From NCBI GenBank assembly GCA_029260595.1, contig JAJDCY010000024.1:1-64000 (forward strand): a DNA stretch of 64,000 bases, given 5' to 3'. The stretch is from Phycisphaeraceae bacterium (GTDB lineage Bacteria > Planctomycetota > Phycisphaerae > Phycisphaerales > Phycisphaeraceae). The position numbers and the translations under genes were made by a program. Below are positions 48,101 to 57,623 of this stretch, one piece after another. Every line of letters starts with the position of its first letter. Within the stretch, counting starts at the first letter, position 1. The notes under the pieces were generated by a model. The model saw nothing but the letters and a program-made list of their open reading frames with translations. It did no database searches and was not told the origin of the DNA.

Positions 48101-51100
48101 CCAGGAGGGCGGCGATCTCACCGGGCTGGCTGCGGAGCTTGGCGTCAACTTTACTGAACTGACCACGCTGTTCTCGGCGACCGGGACAAGTTTCATCCTT
48201 GGCGATGTCAACAACGATGGGCGCACCGACCAGATCGCCGGCGACCTGATCCGCGTTGAGAGCCCGATTGTGAATGTGTTGCCCGGATCACACATCGCGG
48301 CGGTCGAGGGCGACACGACCCAGGAGATCACCGACCTGTTCGCCTACAACGACTTCGGCCAACTGGTGTCGGTCCGTGACGCCGAGTTCAACGTCAGCGA
48401 GTTCGAGTACTTCCCACAGCAGGACCCCAACGGCGACGGGGTGTTCGATAATGTGATCCCGGTTGACGCGGTCACCGGCGGGTATCTCAGCCGACGCACG
48501 GCCGACACGGTCGCCGATCCGCTGCGCAACTCCGGCACGGACCCGACGCCGACGCTGATCCGCAACGAGTACGAATACGATGCGGTTGGCAACGTGACCC
48601 GCTTCATCGACGGGCGCGGGATCGCGACCGACTTCGTGGTCAACGAACTCAATCAAGTCGTAGAGATCGTCCGCGCCGCCGACCACAACGTGTTCGGCCC
48701 CGACCCAGCCGAGCCGCAGGCGCTGACCGACTTCGCCTACCGCCGCCGCTTTTTCTACGACTCCAACAACAACATTGTCCGCGAGCAGGTCGAGGATCGC
48801 GGCGATACCAGCGGGGTTGGCGGCGACCAGGCCCGACCCGGCGACGCGAATCTCGACGGCGCGGTGGACCTGGACGACGCGGTGATCGTCGCGGGCAACT
48901 TCCTCCAGCCCGGCAACTGGGCTCGCGGCGACTTCGACCTCAATGGGATCGTTGACGGCCTGGATGTACAACTGCTGCGGGACAACCTGCTGCCAGCCGG
49001 GCCGGCGCCCGAGACGTTCGGCGGCACGGCGTTCGTCGACTACGTGTACGACTACCACATCCTCGATCAGCCGGTGCGGGTCAGCGAGGAGGTCAGCGAC
49101 AATGTGGACCTGGTCACGCGTTACCGGTACGACCCCAACGGCAATCGCGTGCTGACCATCCTGCCGGAGGGCAACGCCAACACCGCGATTTACGACGAGC
49201 GCGACCTGCTATTCCAGTCCAGCACGGGCGCGACCGACCCGCCACCGCTGGCGCTGCTCGCCCCAGGCGACCCGATCCACTACGACGTGCGCGGCGGGTC
49301 GCCGTGCCTGTGCTCGACCTTCCACTACGACGGCAACCGCAACATCATCGAGACGGTCGACTCGGACGACAACGACTTCTCGCCGGACAACAACTCCGAC
49401 CTGGCCGGGCCGGGTGACCGCACGCGGTTCGTGTACGACGGCTTTGACCGGCTAACGAGCACGATCGACGCGGTCGCTAACCAGTCGGTCCACCAGTACG
49501 ACCCGGCGAGCAACACGGTTCGTATCAGCCAGTTCGGCGCGAAAACGGGGATCAGCCCGCAGGAGGACGGGCAGGATGTCTTGCCCGGGCCGGTATCGAT
49601 TGGCGGCGAGATCCAGTTCGCCAACTTGGTGGTCCTTCCGGCGAGCATCAACCGCCACCTGCTCGAATCAACCGAGTTCCACTACGACGAATTGACCCGC
49701 CTGTTCCAGACGGACCGGGTCCTGTTCGTCAACACGATCGGCACGTCACGCGCACCCGATGTCACCGATGGTGCAATCGATCTTGGCAAGGCCAACCTTA
49801 CACCAGGCGACGACCAGGCTATCGCGGGCATCCCGACCAGCGGGACGTTCGACGTCACAGTGTTGGGGCGGGTGACGACGCTTACCGAGTTCGATCGCAA
49901 CACGAGGCTCGTTGCTCGCACCGAAGACGACGGCGACACCTGGATCACCCGGTACGACGGTGTGAACCGCGTGGTCGAATCGGTCGACCCCGAGGGAAAC
50001 ACCACCGAATACGCTTACGACGACAACCACAACCAGATCGAGCGACGTGAGACGGACGTTTCGCAGGTCCCCGGTGTCGCCGACGAGGTGTTCGTGACAA
50101 CCTACTTCTACGACAGCCTCGACCGGCTCACCCAGGACGTCGACAACATTGGCGAATCGACAGCGTACCGGTACGACTCACGCGACAATCTGGTCGCCGT
50201 TGCCGACGCGCAGGGTCCGGTGACCGGCGCGGCGATCACCCGCCGGGCATTCACCGGCGGAGCGCTGACCGTCGATGCGATCAACGACTTCGGCAACGTG
50301 ACCCGGTACTTCTATGACGGTATCGGCCGGCGGAAGTTCGACGAGGTGGTTCTAACCGCGTCCGGGTCCGGTGATGGAGTAAACATCGGCGCCGACGTGT
50401 TCGGGGTCAAGACCGCAACGCCGACGCCCGACGCGAACCAGGGCGGCGGTGACGGGCTGATCCGCACAGGCTACACCTACGACGACAACTCGCTGACCTC
50501 AGCCCTACTCGACGACCAGGGCAACGTCACGGTTTACCTCTACGACAACCTCAATCGCAACGTCACCGAGACCAAGGGCGCGACGGTCAACTCGGTGCTA
50601 AACACCGGCAACGTGCTGCGGTTCCCGAACGAGATTCCGTTTTTCTTCGATGACACCAACGGCGCGATCCCCGGTGCCCAGGTCGATGCCCAACTCGCCG
50701 CCGCCGAGGCCCGCATCGATCAAGTCGCAGGGCTGTTCCCAACCCTCGCCGATCAGGCCGGCCCTCTTTCGACCACCATTTATGCCTACGACCGCGACAG
50801 CAATCTGCGCATGGTCATCGATGAGAACGGCACCACGATCGACTACGACTATGACGGGATTGGCCGGCGGACGGATGCGACGATCTCGCCGGGCACTGGG
50901 GTGATCGGGACGGAGAGCCAGTCGTGGGACTATGACGGTCTCTCGCGATTAGTCGGGGCGTCGGATGACAACGGCGGTGACGAGTCAACGGTCACATTCG
51001 CCTACGACAGCCTCAGCCGAGTGATTGAGGAGACATTGCGGATTGGCTTTGCCGGCGCGACCCAGGCCACGTCCACGGGCTGGCGGGCGGACGGCCTGCG

Positions 51101-52967
51101 TTCGAGCGTGACGTACCCCAACGGCCGCGTGGTCGAGTTCACCTACGACGGGCTGGACCGGGTGGACACGATTGGCGACCAAGGGGCCGCGTTGCCGATC
51201 GCTGATTACGACTACATCGGCACCTACCGCGTGCTCGAGCGCGTTTACGCGGGTAACGGGACACGCGAGACCGCGTTAGACGACGACGGGACAATCAATG
51301 TCGGCTACGACGGGCTGCGGCGGGCGACGCAGCTACGCCACCTACGCAACGACGACTCGCTGGTCGTCGGGTTTACTTATGGCTACGACCGGGCGGACAA
51401 CCGTCTGTCCGAAGGCAAGCTGCACGACACGGCCAACAGCGAGCTCTACGCCTACGACTCAGCATACCGGCTGACAAGCTTCACCCGGCCGGACGCCGGC
51501 GCGATCGCGCCCGGCCAGAGCCAGTTCACCCTCGACGGCACGGGAAACTGGCAGGAGGTCGACGGCGAGACGCGTGAGCACTCGACCTTCAACGAGGTCA
51601 CCGTCCGCGACGACGGCGGCGTGACTAACTACAGCTACGACGACAACGGCAATCTCACCGGCGACGGGACGCGTACCTACGAGTGGGACTCTCTCAACCG
51701 CCTCAAGCGCGTTACACGCGATGTCGACAGCATGATCGTTGGGGAATATGCCTACGACGCGCTCAATCGTCGGGTCGAGCGGATGGTGACCAACTCGGGC
51801 GCACTCGACGGCACGACGCGCTATTACTACGACGGCAACCAGGTGATCGAGGAACGCGACGCCGGCGAGACCCTCAACCAACAGTACGTCTACGGGGTCT
51901 ATGTTGACGAGGTGCTGGTCCTGGACCGCAATCTCACCCCCGACGCTACCGCGATCGGCGCCGGCGATCAGCGCCTGTACTACCACACCAACGCCCAGTT
52001 CTCCGTACACGCCGTGACCGACGACGCAGCCGTTATCGTCGAGGGTTATCAGTACGACGCGTACGGCCGCCAAACCGTCTTCACACCCGGCACCAACGGC
52101 GTGATCGACTTCTCCAACCCGGGGAGCGACGACGTGATCACGCTCGGCGGTATCAGCGCCGTCGCCAACCCCTACCTCTACACCGGCCGCCGCCTCGACG
52201 CCGAGACCGGCCTCTACTACTACCGAAACCGATACCAATCCCCCGAGCTAGGCCGATTCATCTCCCGCGACCCACTCGGCTACCACGACGGCCCGAACCT
52301 GTACGAGTACGTCGCAGGAAGCCCAACTAACTCGGTCGACCCGCTCGGGCTCAAGGGCGGCAAGGGCAAAAAGGCACCGGCGCCGCCACCGTTGTTCGAG
52401 CACCAAGGGTGGACGTTCAGGAGCCTTCCGAAGACATCCACCGGTGGCGGCCGAGGCGGTCAGACATTCGTGTACTACACGGTTAGCCTTCGGTGTGTAT
52501 GTAAGGATGGCGCCTGGCATGTGAAGGTTAGTAATCTCCGGGTCCGTACCCGCATCGCGATCAACTCGAATCTTAAAGGTGCGAAGAAGCGTGGCAAAGC
52601 CGAGGGTGTACACGGGCACGAGATGCAACACGTAAAAGCGATCGAGCAGGCCGTCGCTGCGTCGCTCCAAGGCGGCGGGTCGCTCGCCAAGCTGCTCGCA
52701 ACGATACAGGGCAAGCGCTTAACCAAGCGGCAATGCTTCGACAACCTTCGGCGGTTCCGCAAAGAGATCCTGGACGGCGTTAAGGCTGTGGTTGACGGTG
52801 CCGCCGGGCACGACAACGATCCGGACACACCCAAGCCACCGCGCGGCGGCTTGGTACCAGGCGGCGGGCTCCCCGAGGAGTTGACGGGCAAAGCTAAAAA
52901 GGCAAAAAACAAAGAACTTAAACGAGGAGGTTTCCAGGAGTACCCGTGGTCGCAACACGAGTGGTGA
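45135..52967 (+). CDS. Giant RHS/YD-repeat protein with LEPR-XLL, dockerin-like repeat and HExxH tip
   Basis: A 2610-residue secreted protein. A planctomycete-type LEPR-XLL motif (VERLEARVYLS) is at 43-53. A beta-sandwich SpaA-like domain is at about 353-480. From about 508 a DUF6531-type start (FARRYRSGV) leads into YD repeats to about 2340. A dockerin-like calcium-binding pair (GDANLDGAVDLDDA and GDFDLNGIVDGLD) interrupts them at about 1235-1280. The RHS core ends with ETGLYYYRNRY and DPLG near 2350-2410. The tip (2405-2610) has GHEMQHVKA, an HExxH zinc-peptidase motif (His2495, Glu2496, His2499), compatible with DUF922-type peptidases. GTG start: GGAG lies eight bases upstream. No immunity gene follows; ispD is opposite and 19 bases away. 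Confidence 0.9.
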   Translation: MSRVQSSVRSVFGRFRFHRTVSISRAIRRVWARRRGGLSWDGVERLEARVYLSGGVSDVGVNDHVESTLPEPALVLLPEPFRFRAAQPGAVADSPRIAGDPAGGGGGDGVGDGLVVSNAALFSHIRDVQIELGNVAPGAMPDAFGLQVRFHPDAPPVVSVDFVRPDGVVEGAALLSGGFVQSDELGEVFIAARAQGPHNIALYPPGVYGIEVDFGAAGTVHTEVPLLGGDGLPQPVVTQTPVITGPLNGAVNVPGDTSVTFDPVVDGNVNAVEVTLIENGIGEVLTDRVSAGETGLDLTSSAFLLNPSAGHSVQVSLVNSFSGVNGDGVAYRADRFTREGAGFTTEAGALPAFIFSQKVLDTNDSGDFDLSDAGVNGVQFNLLDIEAQVVRTVTTHSRDFVVELEPRDHVIDPRFEAGLVLIEHLAPGQYTLEEVVPPGAEPVSAVSVPIIVGSGGSEFAEFLNRTMTPVMTDLIPDHNLPIEPAQNPESTTGGTLTDGGGVFLATDEQDPCPACETAYSMGFDPVFLHSGEAVVDAVDLSIPGVGFDFNFARRYRSGVISDGLLGQSWTSPYLDRNLLAVDANNVEKVQWVSPGAQIGDVLRHTGLRADVYAATGAGDFAGLGPTGFYTELNEQPDGSFVERDFTGNRVAYASPDANGVSAMTAMTDSHGNTMSFEYDAQGRLERVIDTMGRPIDFAYNGDGLLAAMTDFVGRSTLYEYDLAGDLVAVTTPTVTGTPNGNDFSNGKRTEYTYSSGFVDPRLNHNLLAVTAPNETAVAGPPRVQYTYDTNPASPHADRVIAQTVGGINASGVMAGGVVTYDYQHLATKPAPDDFDTAVFQVMVTDPNGNINNYQTNQLGNLVLLREYTNRDVRPIEADLYDTRLQYNTDGEVVREILPEGNTVDYTYDSLSTSRFAHGNVLAVTQTADPDRSGDQSQLTTVYTYEPVYQRVRSMTDPRGFDADFRPAIELPSEVFPNPGRYTTVYTYDYQEGGDLTGLAAELGVNFTELTTLFSATGTSFILGDVNNDGRTDQIAGDLIRVESPIVNVLPGSHIAAVEGDTTQEITDLFAYNDFGQLVSVRDAEFNVSEFEYFPQQDPNGDGVFDNVIPVDAVTGGYLSRRTADTVADPLRNSGTDPTPTLIRNEYEYDAVGNVTRFIDGRGIATDFVVNELNQVVEIVRAADHNVFGPDPAEPQALTDFAYRRRFFYDSNNNIVREQVEDRGDTSGVGGDQARPGDANLDGAVDLDDAVIVAGNFLQPGNWARGDFDLNGIVDGLDVQLLRDNLLPAGPAPETFGGTAFVDYVYDYHILDQPVRVSEEVSDNVDLVTRYRYDPNGNRVLTILPEGNANTAIYDERDLLFQSSTGATDPPPLALLAPGDPIHYDVRGGSPCLCSTFHYDGNRNIIETVDSDDNDFSPDNNSDLAGPGDRTRFVYDGFDRLTSTIDAVANQSVHQYDPASNTVRISQFGAKTGISPQEDGQDVLPGPVSIGGEIQFANLVVLPASINRHLLESTEFHYDELTRLFQTDRVLFVNTIGTSRAPDVTDGAIDLGKANLTPGDDQAIAGIPTSGTFDVTVLGRVTTLTEFDRNTRLVARTEDDGDTWITRYDGVNRVVESVDPEGNTTEYAYDDNHNQIERRETDVSQVPGVADEVFVTTYFYDSLDRLTQDVDNIGESTAYRYDSRDNLVAVADAQGPVTGAAITRRAFTGGALTVDAINDFGNVTRYFYDGIGRRKFDEVVLTASGSGDGVNIGADVFGVKTATPTPDANQGGGDGLIRTGYTYDDNSLTSALLDDQGNVTVYLYDNLNRNVTETKGATVNSVLNTGNVLRFPNEIPFFFDDTNGAIPGAQVDAQLAAAEARIDQVAGLFPTLADQAGPLSTTIYAYDRDSNLRMVIDENGTTIDYDYDGIGRRTDATISPGTGVIGTESQSWDYDGLSRLVGASDDNGGDESTVTFAYDSLSRVIEETLRIGFAGATQATSTGWRADGLRSSVTYPNGRVVEFTYDGLDRVDTIGDQGAALPIADYDYIGTYRVLERVYAGNGTRETALDDDGTINVGYDGLRRATQLRHLRNDDSLVVGFTYGYDRADNRLSEGKLHDTANSELYAYDSAYRLTSFTRPDAGAIAPGQSQFTLDGTGNWQEVDGETREHSTFNEVTVRDDGGVTNYSYDDNGNLTGDGTRTYEWDSLNRLKRVTRDVDSMIVGEYAYDALNRRVERMVTNSGALDGTTRYYYDGNQVIEERDAGETLNQQYVYGVYVDEVLVLDRNLTPDATAIGAGDQRLYYHTNAQFSVHAVTDDAAVIVEGYQYDAYGRQTVFTPGTNGVIDFSNPGSDDVITLGGISAVANPYLYTGRRLDAETGLYYYRNRYQSPELGRFISRDPLGYHDGPNLYEYVAGSPTNSVDPLGLKGGKGKKAPAPPPLFEHQGWTFRSLPKTSTGGGRGGQTFVYYTVSLRCVCKDGAWHVKVSNLRVRTRIAINSNLKGAKKRGKAEGVHGHEMQHVKAIEQAVAASLQGGGSLAKLLATIQGKRLTKRQCFDNLRRFRKEILDGVKAVVDGAAGHDNDPDTPKPPRGGLVPGGGLPEELTGKAKKAKNKELKRGGFQEYPWSQHEW

Positions 52968-52986
52968 TCGGTCCGATCGGCATCGA

Positions 52987-53841
52987 TCATTCGTTGTCGT
53001 CTGCAAACAACCGGCGTCGCGCCTGCCCGGCCGCTTCCGTCTGATGGGTTCGTTGAACCCAGGCTTCGGCGAGCGGCAGGTCGGCGGCTTGGGTGATCTT
53101 GATGTTGGTTGGTTCCCCTTCCACGACGCGGACGGTTTCTCCGAATGATTCGACCAGCGATGCGTCGTCGGTGATCCCAGTCGTGGCCAGATTCTTATCT
53201 GTGATGGCAGCGTATGCTCGGCGCAGCAGGTCGGCGTTGAAGACCTGAGGTGTTTGGGCCTCGACCAAGCCGGCGCGATCGACGGTTTCCACGACACGGG
53301 AGATTGGCGATTGCGGCGCCGTGTTCTCGCCGAGGATCGCGTCGGCCGGGTCGGGTGGGCGTTGGCTGGCGGTTTCGTCGATCACGGTTCGTTTGATGGT
53401 GCCGGTCAGGCGCAATCCCGGGATCACCGCGTCGAAACGCGAGGCCGCGTCGAACACGCGGTCGATCAGCCGGCGGGTCACTAGCGGGCGGGCGGCGTCG
53501 TGGACGGCGATGTGGGTTGTGTTGGGTGGGACGGCGTCGAGCGCTTTGAGTACGGTCTCCCAGCGGTCGGCTTTGCCGCCGGGGACGGTCTGCACGCCGA
53601 GGAACCCGAGCTTGTCGCCCCAGCGGAACACAAAATCGTCAAATGTTTCCGGGTTCGCGGCGACGATGATGCGGTGCACCAGCGGGTGGTTAGTGAACGC
53701 CTCGATCGCGCGGATAAAAACAGGCCGGCCTGCCAACTCGGCTTCGAGCTTATTCGCGCTGGTGTTTTCCTGCGACCGATTGCCTGACTCGGCGAAGCGC
53801 CGGCCGACCCCGGCGGCGGGGATGATCACGGTGATGCGCAT
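52987..53841 (-). CDS. ispD: 2-C-methyl-D-erythritol 4-phosphate cytidylyltransferase
   Basis: A 284-residue enzyme of the non-mevalonate isoprenoid pathway, joining methylerythritol phosphate to CTP. Motifs are IPAAGVGRRF with Lys in ENTSANK, HDAARPLV, and AQTPQVF with ITDDASLVE. It is longer than the usual 230 residues owing to an insert of about ten residues after the first motif and about 25 before VVETVDR, and a basic tail. It faces the RHS gene and precedes sppA on the same strand, 35 bases away. Confidence 0.92.
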   Translation of the reverse strand: MRITVIIPAAGVGRRFAESGNRSQENTSANKLEAELAGRPVFIRAIEAFTNHPLVHRIIVAANPETFDDFVFRWGDKLGFLGVQTVPGGKADRWETVLKALDAVPPNTTHIAVHDAARPLVTRRLIDRVFDAASRFDAVIPGLRLTGTIKRTVIDETASQRPPDPADAILGENTAPQSPISRVVETVDRAGLVEAQTPQVFNADLLRRAYAAITDKNLATTGITDDASLVESFGETVRVVEGEPTNIKITQAADLPLAEAWVQRTHQTEAAGQARRRLFADDNE

Positions 53842-53876
53842 GCGAGGCTCCGGGGTATAACTGCAACGTTAGACGA

Positions 53877-55832
53877 CTAGTGAATCAGGATCGCCGCCGG
53901 CATCAGGGTCAGAAGCGGCTCCTGACGCAGCAGCAACAGCCCACTGAGGATCGGGCGCGCGGCCTGCCATCGCGCGGGGCCGAGAGCCTGACGCGCCGCG
54001 CTAACCAAAGGGTTGCTAGCAGACACACCGAACATGTCCTGGAGCGCTTCAGCCAGTCCCATCGGCGGCGGGAGGTCGACGATATCGTACTCGCCGGCAG
54101 AGAGCCCGACCTCGTCGGCCAGGTCATTCAACGCCGACTGGAGGCCGCCGATTCGGTCGGCCAGTCCGTTTTGCACCGCTTGCTCACCGGTAAATAGTCG
54201 GCCGTGCGCGACGGTGTCGATGTCGGGGATCCGGTCGCCACGGCTGGACGTGATGCGCTCGGTGAATTGCTCATACGTGCGGTTGAACGCGGTTAGCAAC
54301 GCGGCCCGCTGCTCGGGCGTGAACGGCTCGACACTGTTGAACATGTCGGCCAACCGCCCGCGGCTGCGGCGGTGGACGTTCACCCCGATCTTTTCGTACA
54401 ACCCGCCAAGGATGATTTTCCCGCCAACGACTCCGATCGATCCGAGGACCGCGGTCGGCGGCGTGTAGACCCGGTGCCCGGCGCACGCGAGGTAGTAACC
54501 GCCGCTGGCCGCGGTCGAGCCAATGCTCACGTACAGCGGCTTGGATTCGCTCAGCCGTTTAGCGGCTTGCCAGATCAACTCGCTGGCGAGCGCCGACCCA
54601 CCCGGGGAATCGACGCGGAGTACGACTCCCTTGATCAACTCGTTGTCCTGTGCGTCGGCCAGTGTGCGAACCAGTGACCCGCTTGCGACAACCTCACCGC
54701 CGAACGGGTCGCTGGTGGTCTCGCCGCGGACAATCGGCCCGTTGGCGTGTATCACCGCCAGCGTCGGTCTGGTGATATGCACGCCGGGCTCTTTGAAGAG
54801 CATCTGGAAAATGGCGAAAGGGCTGTCCATCGCAGCCGTGCCATTGTTGTCTGCGAGCAGGTCGTGCCAGAGGAAGTCTTCTCCGAAGTGCAGCGATGTC
54901 ACGGAGGTCATGTCGCGGTCGGTCAGGTCGTCGATCAGACCCCGTTTGGCGCATTGCTGATCGGACAGTGTCCACGACTCGGCGACGGTGTCTTCGGCTT
55001 GTGTCCGCGTCAGCCCGCGGCCGGCGACGATCCGTGAGATCACCTGGTCGTAGAGGTTGTCCAGCAGGGCATCGATGTTCTGATCCCACTGTTCGGTCGG
55101 TTCGGTGCGGGTCAGTGATTCGTCGGCGCCTTTGAACCTGCCGACCTGGAGGAGGTCGGCTTCCATCCCGAGTTTTTCGAGCAACCCGGCGAGGTACATC
55201 TCCTCGATCCCGAGCCCGGCCAACTCAACTTGCCCTTTGTTCTGCAGCGCGATGCGGTCGGCGGCGCAGGCCAGCAGGTACGTCGGGAGCGTGTACGCCT
55301 CGGAGAATGCCAGCACGGTACGTCCCGCATCCCGCACCGAGTGGATCGCCCGCGCGACCTCATCGATCTGCGCCAGCGTCAGCCGCGGGTCGTTCAGGTA
55401 GATCACCAGACCGACGTAATCATCGTCGTCCGCAACGGATTTGATTTGTTCCAGCAGCGCCCGCATCGACTGGCCGTTTCGATCGGGCGCCGCCCATGCG
55501 TACGCCGGCGGTCCCTCGCGCAGTGAGCCGGACAACTCGATCCAGCCAACGTACTGCGAACGGTGTTCGTCGCCCGACTCGGTCGCTTGTCCGTCGTCCT
55601 CGGCCGGCGTCGGTGTGTCCGGTTGATCTTTGATGGGCGTTGCCGGGTCGCGCTGCGGCTTATCGGTGTCCGGGCGGCCGGCGTCGTGGTCGGTCGGTTC
55701 GACGGGCGGGGGTGGCTCGATCTTTTTGGCGTCGCGCGACGGCGGTGCTGCCAGGGCGGGAGCGGCGATCAAACCGCATCCAATGATGCCCGCAATAGTA
55801 ATCAGGCGTATTAAACGGTAGCAGGTTTTCAC
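53877..55832 (-). CDS. sppA: Signal peptide peptidase SppA, 67K type
   Basis: A 651-residue membrane-anchored serine protease that clears leftover signal peptides. A signal-anchor helix (about 7-28) is followed by a 65-residue Pro/Asp-rich linker. Two SppA domains form the tandem: the N-terminal one carries catalytic Lys234 (VGRFKGADES) and the C-terminal one Ser443 (AASGGYYLA). GTG 55832 is chosen because a GGAG lies seven bases upstream. An open frame to 55877 has no site. It is upstream of ispD on the same strand. Confidence 0.94.
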   Translation of the reverse strand: MKTCYRLIRLITIAGIIGCGLIAAPALAAPPSRDAKKIEPPPPVEPTDHDAGRPDTDKPQRDPATPIKDQPDTPTPAEDDGQATESGDEHRSQYVGWIELSGSLREGPPAYAWAAPDRNGQSMRALLEQIKSVADDDDYVGLVIYLNDPRLTLAQIDEVARAIHSVRDAGRTVLAFSEAYTLPTYLLACAADRIALQNKGQVELAGLGIEEMYLAGLLEKLGMEADLLQVGRFKGADESLTRTEPTEQWDQNIDALLDNLYDQVISRIVAGRGLTRTQAEDTVAESWTLSDQQCAKRGLIDDLTDRDMTSVTSLHFGEDFLWHDLLADNNGTAAMDSPFAIFQMLFKEPGVHITRPTLAVIHANGPIVRGETTSDPFGGEVVASGSLVRTLADAQDNELIKGVVLRVDSPGGSALASELIWQAAKRLSESKPLYVSIGSTAASGGYYLACAGHRVYTPPTAVLGSIGVVGGKIILGGLYEKIGVNVHRRSRGRLADMFNSVEPFTPEQRAALLTAFNRTYEQFTERITSSRGDRIPDIDTVAHGRLFTGEQAVQNGLADRIGGLQSALNDLADEVGLSAGEYDIVDLPPPMGLAEALQDMFGVSASNPLVSAARQALGPARWQAARPILSGLLLLRQEPLLTLMPAAILIH

Positions 55833-55975
55833 GGGTGATCTCCGGTCGGTCGGATGCGGTTCCCCCAGCAGACGCACTGGTACCCAAGGATAGGCGCATC
55901 GCCTGGTGATGGACAGTTGCCAGCACCCGACAGCCGCGCCACGGGAGTCCGCGGCGCCGAGCCTGCCTTGCGCGA

Positions 55976-57061
55976 CTATTTGCGAAGTCGCGTGATGATC
56001 GAGTCGTAGAACTCGTTGGACAGGAGGATCTTGGGGTGGGCCAGGAGCGTAAGTAAGACGTCACGGATGGATCGTAGCCGGCCCGGTTGCGTTTGATATG
56101 ACCGTAGCTGCTGACAAAGGATGCTCTGGTGCAGCCAGTTGCCCTGCAGGGTTAGGCGTTTTAGCCAAGGGACGTCGAGCGAATAATCCCATAGCTGCGA
56201 TTTCACCACGGCCAGAAGCTCGTCGACACACCGGCTGTCGCGTGACTTTTGTCCGGGCGTCCGCCGCAAACACGCGGCCGGTTCGTCGAAGCGCCGCACG
56301 ACGCACCCCAGCTTGAACAGGCGGATCCAGTACTCGTAGTCCATGGAGAACTGGAGTTGGTCGTTGAATTGCCCGGCCCGCTCAGCGATGCGTCGCGACC
56401 AGAACACCTCCGGTTGAACGAGGAGGCCGTCACCCCACCAAACGCCCCAGAGATCGAGCAGGTCCGTGAGCGAATCGATTGTGCTGAACCGTGAGCCGAT
56501 CGGGTTGGCATACTGATCGACGTACATGCAACGCCCATGGATCAGGTCTGTGTCACTGTGCTCTGCATAGATGCTGCCGGCACGCGAGAACGCGCCGGGC
56601 AGGTAGTAGTCATCGCTGTTGATGTACGCCAGCAGGTTGCCCGAAGTGAGTGCAAGGCCCTTGTTGATCGCGTCGGCCTGGCCTGCGTCCTTCTCGCTGA
56701 CCCAGTATGTCAGGTGCTCGCTGTACTTCTCAAGTATCGCGACGCTGGAGTCGGTGCTGCCACCATCGATGACGATGTACTCGAAGTCCGGGTAGTCCTG
56801 CAGGAGCACCGATCGGATGGTGGCTTCGAGGTATTCCGCTTGGTTGTAGGAGGGCGTGACGACACTGATCCTCGGCAGGGCGGTCGGGTGGGGGTTCGAT
56901 GAACGCGGGGCTGTGGTCCACGGCCAGCCCGTCAAGCCAGGGTCCGAAGGCGCGGGTAGCCGGTTGACGCCGGACCCGCTCAGCGGGGCTTTCGCAGGTG
57001 GTGATGGTCGGCTAACCGTAGTACTCACGACGTAACCTTTGGCCGAGGGCGACAAATTCAA
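55976..57061 (-). CDS. Family 2 glycosyltransferase
   Basis: A 361-residue glycosyltransferase with a GT-A fold. PRISVVTPSYNQAEYLEATI starts the domain near residue 64. Nucleotide-sugar binding uses DGGSTDSS, and the metal motif is NSDD in AYINSDDYY. Acceptor-side motifs are MDYEYWIRLFKLG. The first 60 residues are Pro/Ser-rich and may start later. The sugar is not readable. It may build surface polysaccharide along with the gmd-fcl products, but that is inference. Confidence 0.88.
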   Translation of the reverse strand: MNLSPSAKGYVVSTTVSRPSPPAKAPLSGSGVNRLPAPSDPGLTGWPWTTAPRSSNPHPTALPRISVVTPSYNQAEYLEATIRSVLLQDYPDFEYIVIDGGSTDSSVAILEKYSEHLTYWVSEKDAGQADAINKGLALTSGNLLAYINSDDYYLPGAFSRAGSIYAEHSDTDLIHGRCMYVDQYANPIGSRFSTIDSLTDLLDLWGVWWGDGLLVQPEVFWSRRIAERAGQFNDQLQFSMDYEYWIRLFKLGCVVRRFDEPAACLRRTPGQKSRDSRCVDELLAVVKSQLWDYSLDVPWLKRLTLQGNWLHQSILCQQLRSYQTQPGRLRSIRDVLLTLLAHPKILLSNEFYDSIITRLRK

Positions 57062-57185
57062 TGCCGAGCATGCGCCCGATACCGCTACAGTCGGCCGTGA
57101 TATCTGGTGGCTTTACCCGGATCGCAAGGTCTTGATAATCAAGCCGCGATAGGCCTAAATGTGGCGGGGTGCCCCGTCTTAACGG

Positions 57186-57623
57186 TCACGTGTATTCGCC
57201 GACCAGCTCGACATGAACTCGGTTGATCTTGAAGCCGAGCGAGCTTTCGATCTCTTTGAGCGCCTTGCGGGGCAGGTGCTTGAGGAGCAGATCGCCTAAG
57301 TCGTCGGGGACATCGTGGATCGCACCGCTCACCTTGCAACGAGTATGAAGGTGGTTGTGGATGACGGCGTCGTAGCGGACCGACCCGCCCTGCCCATACA
57401 CGCGCGACGCCAGCCCCACCTGGCAGAAGGCTTCGAGCGTGTTGTACACCGTCGCTAGGCTCATCCCGGAGGTCCGCCCGCCAACCTCATAGAAAAGCTG
57501 ATCGGCCGTCGGGTGGGCCGCTGTCGCGGACAACGCCTCGTAAAGCGCCCGCCTCTGTGACGTGCTCCGCAACCCGCGTTCGGTGAAGAGCTCGTCGATC
57601 CGGTCTTTATAAGGTTTGTTCAT
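57186..57623 (-). CDS. Fur/PerR-family metal-responsive repressor
   Basis: A 145-residue winged-helix regulator. The DNA-binding helix is RSTSQRRALYEALS and TSGMSLATVYNTLEAF. The metal-binding stretch is HNHLHTRCKVSG. The structural-zinc CxxC pairs found in Fur and PerR are absent; one Cys is near the dimer domain. So metal sensing may differ. ATG 57623 follows a GGAG at about seven bases. It diverges from purM. Its targets are not visible in the window. Confidence 0.86.
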   Translation of the reverse strand: MNKPYKDRIDELFTERGLRSTSQRRALYEALSATAAHPTADQLFYEVGGRTSGMSLATVYNTLEAFCQVGLASRVYGQGGSVRYDAVIHNHLHTRCKVSGAIHDVPDDLGDLLLKHLPRKALKEIESSLGFKINRVHVELVGEYT

